Below, in pieces: positions 57,801 through 64,000 of a stretch of 64,000 bases of DNA. The number at the start of each line of letters is the position of its first letter. Positions within the stretch are counted from its first letter, which is position 1. The notes under the pieces were generated by a model. The model was not told where the DNA came from and made no database searches. It saw only the letters and a list, made by a program, of their open reading frames with translations. The stretch is from Agrocybe praecox (Eukaryota; Basidiomycota; Agaricomycetes; Agaricales; Agrocybaceae), in contig OZ024840.1 in the NCBI GenBank assembly GCA_964017145.1, positions 1,240,001 through 1,304,000 on the forward strand. The letters run 5' to 3'. The translations under genes were made by a program, and so were the position numbers.

Positions 57801-59071
57801 TCCATTATATCTACTGTTGAACCATCTAAATACCCAATATTATCATTATCAATAGTAGCAGTGAATAGGAGTTTCTTGTGTTGTGAAAAAGCGAATTTAT
57901 CATGCGAAATATGTACATCTATGCCCTTATTTTTTGTCAAATATAAAACAGCAAGAAGATTATTACGAAGTGCGGGAACGTGAAGTACTCTAGTGAATTC
58001 TACATCTCTAAATTGTTTGCCTCTAACTATTGGTCTAAACACAACGGTACCAACACCTTCTGAATATATAACTCTATGATCCGCTAGTCTAATGGGGACA
58101 CGATAAGGGGTATAATTGCGGATCCAATTTCTATGAGGGGTCATATTAGAAGTGGCACCTGTATCAGTATTCCAATGAAAAACATTAGAAGATGTAGAAT
58201 TGACTTCGTGTTCAGCAACAGCACTTGCCTTGCCAGCAAATTCTGTCACTGCTGCAGCTTTCTCTTCATCTGCCTTTTTGGCACTCTCTGTATTATGCTT
58301 CTTCTTTGCAAGCTCAGGGCAGTTGTGCGCCCAGTGACCTTTCTCCTTGCAGTAGCGACATGTATCTCTATCCTCCTGTGGCCTATTTCCCCCATTTTGT
58401 GGATTCCACTGCTTCCTCCGCCCTCTATATCCATTACCACCTGCCTTGGCCTGATTGAGTGATTCTCCTCCAGTTTGACGTTGTCGATTCAACTCCTCGC
58501 TTCGGAATGCCTGGATTATTACTGACTTGTCCAGTTTGTCCAACAATAAGAGAGGCATTGTAAGGTGACGGTACTCCTCGGGCAAAGCACGTATAAGCGC
58601 CATGCATTGGAGTTCTTCATCCAACGTCTCAATCTTGAAGTCGGTAGGACGCAGGTTTTGAATTGCCTGCATAGCTTTCTCTATCCTGGTTCCCAAATCC
58701 ACCAAAGTTTCATCATCCTGTTTCCTGATAGAGAACAGGTCATCATAAGCATTGAACCTTGCTCCAGGTTTCTTTGATAGGTGTGCAGCTTCCAACAATG
58801 ACCACATTTTGATAGGATCCTCCTCATGCCCCCTGAAATGTACCCTCTGATCACTTTCTACCAATAGGTAGATCTCTCCTGCTGCCTTCTCTGCCTTGAT
58901 CTCCCATTTGTTTAATGCATCTGAATCTGATGGCTTGGTCTCCTTGCCAGCCACTAGCCTCCATAGCCCATTTCGCATTAGCCAAGCCTTCATCTCACCA
59001 CACCATTCAGTGTAGTTTGAATTAGACAATGGCTTCACTTTAGCAACCATGTTGTTGTCTGATGTAGACAT
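54875..59071 (-). pseudogene. Copia B gag-pol polyprotein, one in-frame TGA
   Basis: The start is the ATG at 59069-59071 (MSTSDNNMVAKVKPLSN). Gag comes first (YTEWCGEMKAWL, ARFNAYDDLFSIRKQDDE) with zinc knuckle CRYCKEKGHWAHNC. Protease is DTGATSNMTPHR. Integrase follows with WHKRLGHHN, CEPCLASK, IHSDVHD, FIDDCGR, DDKGGEY and NGVAERANRT. Reverse transcriptase has KWVFKTKYNADG, VVAKGFNQRPGQDY and FVDDITLASKS. RNase H follows with TYSDADHGGNKDSGKSTSGY, TEAEFIA and LYMDNQSSMSVAKNP, ending MMGLVE. The whole polyprotein (about 1390 codons) is open except for a single TGA at 56168-56170 after ETFASTM, within reverse transcriptase. It was therefore very recently active. Confidence 0.9.
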
Positions 59072-59179
59072 AATTGTAATCCCAAATCAATAGTCAACTT
59101 TGTAGTCAAGTTGTAATCCCCCAAGTTCAATAACACACAGCAATAGACTTAATGAATTGTATAGCCAAGTTTATAAGCC

Positions 59180-59192
59180 GGGGCCCATAACC
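59180..59192 (-). promoter_or_regulatory. Copia B primer binding site
   Basis: In element orientation GGTTATGGGCCCC follows the LTR end TTCTAACA directly. It is complementary to the anticodon arm of an initiator methionine tRNA (contains CAU), not to a tRNA 3' end. That is the half-tRNA priming known for Drosophila copia. Confidence 0.75.
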
Positions 59193-59238
59193 TGTTAGAA
59201 ATTGACAATAGTGTAACCAATAGTCAATAGACTTATAG
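59193..59238 (-). repeat. Copia B 5' LTR, truncated to 46 bp
   Basis: Identical to the first 46 bp of the left LTR (53938-53983), then ends at the inverted-repeat element. Confidence 0.8.
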
Positions 59239-59248
59239 CAGTACTTCA

Positions 59249-60805
59249 CACTGCCCCACATGTACTGATCAGAACCGCTCAGACAAGTAAATTTCTGAGT
59301 GATTCTGAGTGGATTCAGTATATTTGAGAACAATTGTAGCTAGACTGTTAAATTTTCTGAATGTTTCTGAGTATTTCTGAGTATTTCTGAGCAGTTCTGA
59401 GTAAACATGAGTCTATTATGAGTACAAAGGTCACTTATGTTTAAAAAAAATAACATTCACCAAAAACTTGAGATTCACACAAAAAAAACATATGAAAAAG
59501 CGAATTTAATTCAATTTGATTTATAACATACATAATTTTATATACATATATATTTATTTAATTGGAGAGAAAATAGGGGAAAGGATATGGAGGGAAAGGA
59601 CAGAGAGAAGGGGAGAAACAGAGGAAAGGAGAGAGGAGGATAGGGCAGAGAGAAGGGATGAGGGTGAGGAGGAGGAAGGGGATGGGATGAGGGAAGGGTG
59701 GAGGAGAGGGGAGATAAAGGAGGGCAACCTGTGGACAGCAGCGGTGAGCTAGGGGACGGCGTCGATGGGGTACTTACCTCGTAGTACCCGTTCCCATATT
59801 GTACCCCCTTCATCGTCCTATAACCCCTCCCCATCGTGCCACGTCATGCCCTTGCCCCCAACCCAGTCCCCTCGTGTTCGCTGGTTTGTTCGCCTGGCGT
59901 GTCGTCGTCGTGTCGTCATCGCCGGTTGCCGTTGGCGCGTCATCGTGTCGTGTCGTCGTTGGCATGTCGTTGCCGTTGGCGTGTCGCCGTTGTCGTTATC
60001 GTGTCAGCGTCGTCGTCGCCGGGTGTCGTTGTTGTTGGCGCGTCGTCGTCATCGGTGTGCCGTCGTGCCGTCGTGTTGTGTCGTCGACGTTGTGTCGTCG
60101 TCTTCATGTCGTTGTCGTTGTGTCGTTGTCGTTGTGTTGTGTCGTTGTCGTTGTGTTGTGTCGTTGTCGTTGTGTCATGTCGTCGTCGCCGTGTCGTTGT
60201 CGTCGCCGTCATGTTGTCGCTGTGTTCTCGTCGCCGTCGTCGTTGCGTTGTGGTGGCGATGGGTAATGGTGGTGGACGGTGGTAGAGGATGGTGGTGGTA
60301 GTGGTGGGAGCAGGGAAAGAGTGATGACGCGGCCTGGGCAGCGGGTTGTGGCTGTGCCGGCAATTTCCGAAACGGTCCGGACATCTATTTTGGGAATTTT
60401 ACAAAAATTGTTGTTTGTATGTCACACGGACCTCCTAAAATTATGAAAAAATCACGATAATTCCTGAAATATTCGAAATATATTTATCAAACATTAAATG
60501 TGACGTAATATGTTACGGTTTTGGCAGAAATGACGAAATAACCACAAAATAAATAAAGTAAAACATATCATAGGTAACTCATTTCCGAGTGTTTCTGACC
60601 AATTTCACTTGGTAATATGGGAGCTCAATTTCTGAGCTGTCTGATCAGTTCTGACTTTTCTGAGTAATTCTGATCAGAATTGCTTGGAAAAAAAAGTGGG
60701 TCTTTCTCAGCCATTTGGCAGAGAAGAAAAAGATACATTTCTGCTCAGAACTGCTCAGAAAAGTCAAATTTCCGAGCGGTTCCGATCAGTATATGTGGGG
60801 CAGTG
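59249..60805. mobile_element. non-autonomous TIR element, about 1.56 kb
   Basis: Ends are inverted copies of CACTGCCCCACATRTACTGA, continuing TCRGAACCGCTCRGA. No transposase inside. The interior holds a purine-rich stretch (59560-59730, GGGGAGA-type) and a CGT/GTC-rich stretch (59880-60290). No target duplication is evident because the two flanks derive from different elements (Copia B LTR and Copia A gag). Confidence 0.7.
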
Positions 60806-60810
60806 TAAAG

Positions 60811-61277
60811 ACCTCGGTGGCAAGGTCAAAGGTGGCTGGCCTGAGGTCCTTGATGTGTTGGATTGCAGTGTCAACTCTGTTCATGAGTGTTTGCAGAGTT
60901 TCATCCTCCTTCTTCCTGATAGAGAAGAGGTCATCATAGGCATTAAAGCGAGCACCAGGTCGCTTTTGGAGGTGTATATCCTTGAGCTTCTTCCCCATAG
61001 CAACAGGATCATCACAGATAGAAGTGAGATGAATCTTCTGGTTATCTTCCACCAAAAGGTAGATATAGCCAGCTGCCTTGTCTGATTTCGTTGTCCAGGC
61101 ATCATGTGCAGCTTGCTGAACATCAGTGGGTGGTGAGGGGAGTGTAGGCTCCTTGGAATCGCCAGAAACAATCCTCCAAACACCATTAGCACGAAGCCAG
61201 GCTTGCATTTCACCAGCCCAAGTTGGATAATTGGTTGAACCCAGGTTGGTGAATTGGGGCATGGATGAAGATGACAT
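60811..61277 (-). pseudogene. Copia A gag, N-terminal fragment
   Basis: Starts at the ATG at 61275-61277 (MSSSSMPQFTNLGSTNYPTW). It is homologous to the Copia B gag start (WAGEMQAWLRANGVWR, ARFNAYDDLFSIRKKEDE) and ends at DLATE, where the inverted-repeat element begins. The middle of gag up to the zinc knuckle at 53937 is not present anywhere in the window. Confidence 0.85.
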
Positions 61278-61462
61278 GATTGCGCAAAAATGACAAAGCG
61301 CGGAGGCGTGAAATTAAGAGGGTAGTAGGATGAGGGTAGCGTTGACAGTTGTGCAAAGTTACAGGAAGAACGCTGGAAGCGTTGAGGCAGTACGATGCGA
61401 AGAGTGTAGAGAGTGCAATGAGGTTGAGATAAGAAAAACGAGATTTAGAGCGTGTGGAACGC

Positions 61463-61475
61463 GGGGCCCATAACC
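61463..61475 (-). promoter_or_regulatory. Copia A primer binding site
   Basis: GGTTATGGGCCCC adjoining the LTR, identical to the Copia B site. Complementary to initiator-tRNA anticodon-arm sequence. Confidence 0.75.
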
Positions 61476-61906
61476 TGTTAAAGGGAGCGAGTGCGGGACG
61501 CTGTGAGCTACCTGGTGACCTAATATGGTGCACCCAAGACGAAGGACTGAGGAGCTATGAAGAGCTGAAGTCCAGAGTGAGTAACTGATATATTGAGACA
61601 TAAAGACATACTACTGACCTGAAGTCCAGAGTGAGTAACTGGGGACTTCAGGGTTTGGTCTACAGACTTATATAGCTAGACTGTATGACAGATGAAACAC
61701 GTAAGAGATGTGAAACATGTAAGAGAATATGAAACATGTAAGAGAATATGAAACATGTAAGAGAATATGAAACATGTAAGAGATGTGAAACATGTAACAG
61801 ATACTGAAACATGTAAGAAGGGTGAAACATGTTTCAGGTTGACAGAAGTGTGATGGTGCTTCTGGAGCGTTCTGGAAGGTGGAGACTTGGAGAGCAAATT
61901 CTAACA
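61476..61906 (-). repeat. Copia A 5' LTR, 431 bp
   Basis: TGTTAAAG...TTCTAACA. It contains a 19 bp minisatellite (GAAACATGTAAGAGAATAT, 61693-61830) with about two more units than the solo LTR at 54243, which accounts for the 38 bp length difference. The next five bases are CCTTG, the expected target duplication, whose partner is not in view. The right flank is an inverted LINE ORF1. Confidence 0.85.
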
Positions 61907-62159
61907 CCTTGGGCTCGCAGATGCAGAGGTCTGTAAGCGAGAGGGAGTAGCGCCTTGGCTTGTCGGTGGTGCAGATCGGCGTGTACCTGCAGCATCCCTT
62001 GGTGGCGTTTCGGCCATTGTTGACGAACCAGTAGTCGTACCGATTCGAATGTATCGTTACCCGAGTACTAGACCCAGTTCCGATCGTTTAGCGAGTAAGA
62101 TGAAGCGAAAACTATGAGTTGCTAAAGTTGATGGTGGTGGTAACGAGTCAAGAAGAGAT
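61907..62159 (-). pseudogene. LINE 5' UTR and ORF1 start, inverted, cut by Copia A
   Basis: Minus-strand copy of the LINE 5' end. The 5' terminus CATCTCTTCTTGACTCG is at 62159; ORF1 starts at 62017 (MAETPPRDAAGTRRSAPPTS) and stops after about 37 codons at the Copia A LTR. Confidence 0.8.
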
Positions 62160-63711
62160 GCTTTGTACAAGAACCGCCTTGGCGGATTATAAGACAAGCA
62201 CCTTCTTCATCTAATAAAGAAGGTGACAACATTGTTGGCGCGCCTATGCATCCTGCATGGCTATACATGGTACGCCCCCTGGAAAACGAGGAGATTCCTC
62301 CGCGAGTCATGGCATACGTGTCAAAGAGACTCGAGAGGCTCCGTCCTTCGATGAGGTGAGATCTTATTGATCATCGCGACATCTTCGTACTCTCGCTGTT
62401 TCAAGGCAACGAGACTTATAACTTCATGAATGTATATTCAGACGAAGCCAGTACAGAGATTCGGTATTTACAAGACCACGTCGACGAATTACCCCACTTC
62501 CAATATATGGGAGGCGACTTTAATACTCACTCGAGGATATGGGACCCCAATGTCACATATCATCGGTGGGATGCCATCGCGCTGCTAGATGTAGCCGCCG
62601 AACTCGACCTAGAATGGACGGAGCCGTCCAATCCGGGTCCTACATTTATATCCAACAATCCAGACCTCCGGCCATTGGTCATAGATCTGGTATTCCGCGG
62701 AATTGCTGAGTCAGCGAGAAGTGGCGTCACTCATGCACCGGAACATCAAGGGCCAACGGATCACATTCCGTTGACAGCTTATGTCAAACTAGGGGATGAC
62801 GTCGAAGACGTGGTCCGCTTCACAATCGCAAAGGGCTCTGACGCTTATAAAGCGTGGAAGACCGAGCTCCCCGGGAAAGTTGCTGCCATAGAGGTAGAAC
62901 GTCTCGAAACCAGGGATGATGTTGAGCGAGTGGCGCAAGCCCTTGCGGACGTCTTCACCGCTGCGTGGGATTCCTATGCAAAGGAGACCCGGATAACAAA
63001 GCACTCGAAACCATGGTGGAATGACGAGTGCACAAATACACTTGCTGCTTATCGTCTGGATAAAACCGATGAGAAGTGGAAAGCATTTCGCAAAACCATT
63101 AAGGATGTTAAACGCGACTTCTTTGAGCTTCGGATCACAGAGATTGCATACACCAACAGACGCCCCTGGGACCTAATGGAATGGGTCAAACAGCAAAAGT
63201 TGCCAGCCTGCGAAGCTATCCAATACCAAGGACAGCCCTGCCATGGAATGGACTCCCTGTGGGATGCCCTCCACAACACCTACAACTCAGCCTCTGGCTG
63301 AGCAGTAGATCTCACAGTGCTGGACCCTCTCCCTACCCTTCAAGAGAGAGACTGGCCCCCATTTTCCAAATTAGAACTAGATGAGGCACTTGCGTCTTGT
63401 TCAAGTCTTTCGTCCCCCGGCCCAGATCATGTATCATGGCCGATTCTCAAAGAAGTTGTGAAGCAGCAAGCTGCTTCACAACTCCTTATCGATCTCGCCA
63501 ATGCCTGCATTCGTGTAGGGCATTGGCCGAGACACTTTAAGGAGTTGACTTCAGTCATCATCCCGAAGCCGGGCAAACCTACATATTCCGACCCCAAGGC
63601 GTTCCGGCCCATAGTGCTGTTGAACACCACCAGGAAACTCATTGAGAAGATGATCTCAAATCGCCTTCAATACGACATGATCAAGTTTGATCTAGTTCAT
63701 CCTAATCAAGT
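62160..63711 (+). pseudogene. LINE copy 3: ORF2 fragment, endonuclease to early RT
   Basis: Collinear with 45170-46722 of copy 1, from FVQEPPWRIIRQ to FDLVHPNQV. It includes YMGGDFNTHSRIWD, SKPWWNDECTN, SVIIPKPGKP and FRPIVLLNT. TGA at 62357-62359 and TGA at 63299-63301 both replace CGA codons present in copy 1 (45363-45365 and 46305-46307). It is truncated on both sides by LINE 5' ends pointing outward. Confidence 0.88.
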
Positions 63712-64000
63712 CCATCTCTTCTTGACTCGTTACCACCACCATCGAAATTTGCAACTTATTGTTTTCGCTCAATCTTACTCGCAATACGATCGGAACTGGG
63801 TCTAGCACTCGGGTAACGATACAATCGAATCGGTACATCTACTGGTTTGCCAACAATGGCCGATACACCAACAAGGGGGGGCGCAGGTACACGCCGATCT
63901 GCACCTCCGACAAGCCAAGGCGCCTCTCCCTCGCCCTTGCAGACCACTGCGTCTGCAAGCCCAAGGACAAACCCACAGGACGTCCCTGCCAGCCGCGCAG
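63712..64000 (+). mobile_element. LINE copy 4, 5' end (5' UTR and ORF1 start)
   Basis: Begins CATCTCTTCTTGACTCGTTA, the same 5' terminus as the inverted copy at 62159. ORF1 starts at 63856 (MADTPTRGGAGTRRSAPPTS) and stays open to the window end. Confidence 0.8.

Larger units (their letters stand above)
53938..59238 (-). mobile_element. Copia B retrotransposon, inserted in Copia A
   Basis: Minus-strand Ty1/copia element with a complete 3' LTR (53938-54786, including a nested solo LTR), gag-pol (54875-59071), a primer binding site and a 5' LTR reduced to 46 bp. LTR ends are TGTTGAAATT and AATTTCTAACA in element orientation. Confidence 0.85.

Noticed and set aside
59765..60301. Cysteine/valine/arginine-rich frames of 150-178 codons
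   Set aside because: Simple GTC/CGT repeat translated in three phases; no intron, start context or homology.

Overview
The window looks like a scaffold from a mushroom-forming basidiomycete (Agaricomycetes). Nearly every host gene is cut by 50-60 nt GT-AG introns. The orthologues YOP1, OST5, RPA12 and a DBF2/Sid2-type kinase are fungal, and the transposons (a KDZ element with a TET/JBP dioxygenase, hAT, Copia, APE-type LINEs) are the set expected for that group. A run of 200 N (43531-43730) marks an assembly gap.

Layout. 1-10.6 kb: a head-to-tail minus-strand array of four intact-looking UNC93-like/MFS membrane protein genes plus a fifth, deleted remnant at the left edge. 10.6-14.8 kb: no recognisable gene; contains a roughly 370 bp tandem duplication. 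14.8-20.7 kb: a compact housekeeping block with YOP1 (-), OST5 (+), RPA12 (-), a serine-rich orphan (+) and a DBF2-like kinase (-). YOP1 and OST5 share a 138 bp divergent promoter. OST5 and RPA12 converge with one base between their stop codons.

20.7-42.3 kb is a three-level nest of DNA transposons. A hAT transposase gene (minus strand) is split by a 16.9 kb KDZ transposon (22694-39597) flanked by a direct CTAGATG repeat. The KDZ element encodes a KDZ transposase with CxC2 cysteine cluster and D/D/E residues, a TET/JBP-type 2-oxoglutarate dioxygenase, a large HMG-like accessory protein and two orphan genes. The accessory gene is itself split by a 4040 bp non-coding element (23200-27239) with 363 bp terminal inverted repeats and an ATCAAGC target duplication. 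Its termini resemble those of the KDZ element, so it is probably a non-autonomous derivative mobilised by the same transposase.

43.7-64 kb is a nest of retrotransposons. A LINE (ORF1 + ORF2) is followed at its poly(A) by a second, 5'-truncated LINE. A Copia element (A) is cut by that LINE and also split by a second Copia element (B). A solo LTR of the A family sits inside an LTR of B with a GATTC duplication. A 1.56 kb inverted-repeat element lies at the A/B junction. At the right edge a LINE ORF2 fragment is bracketed by two outward-facing LINE 5' ends.

Most large transposon reading frames here are broken by isolated in-frame stops, and every one is TGA. Where a paralogue is present for comparison (LINE copies at 45363/62357 and 46305/63299) the intact codon is CGA. 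This points to C-to-T change at CpG, the decay expected from cytosine methylation, next to a transposon that encodes a predicted 5-methylcytosine oxidase.
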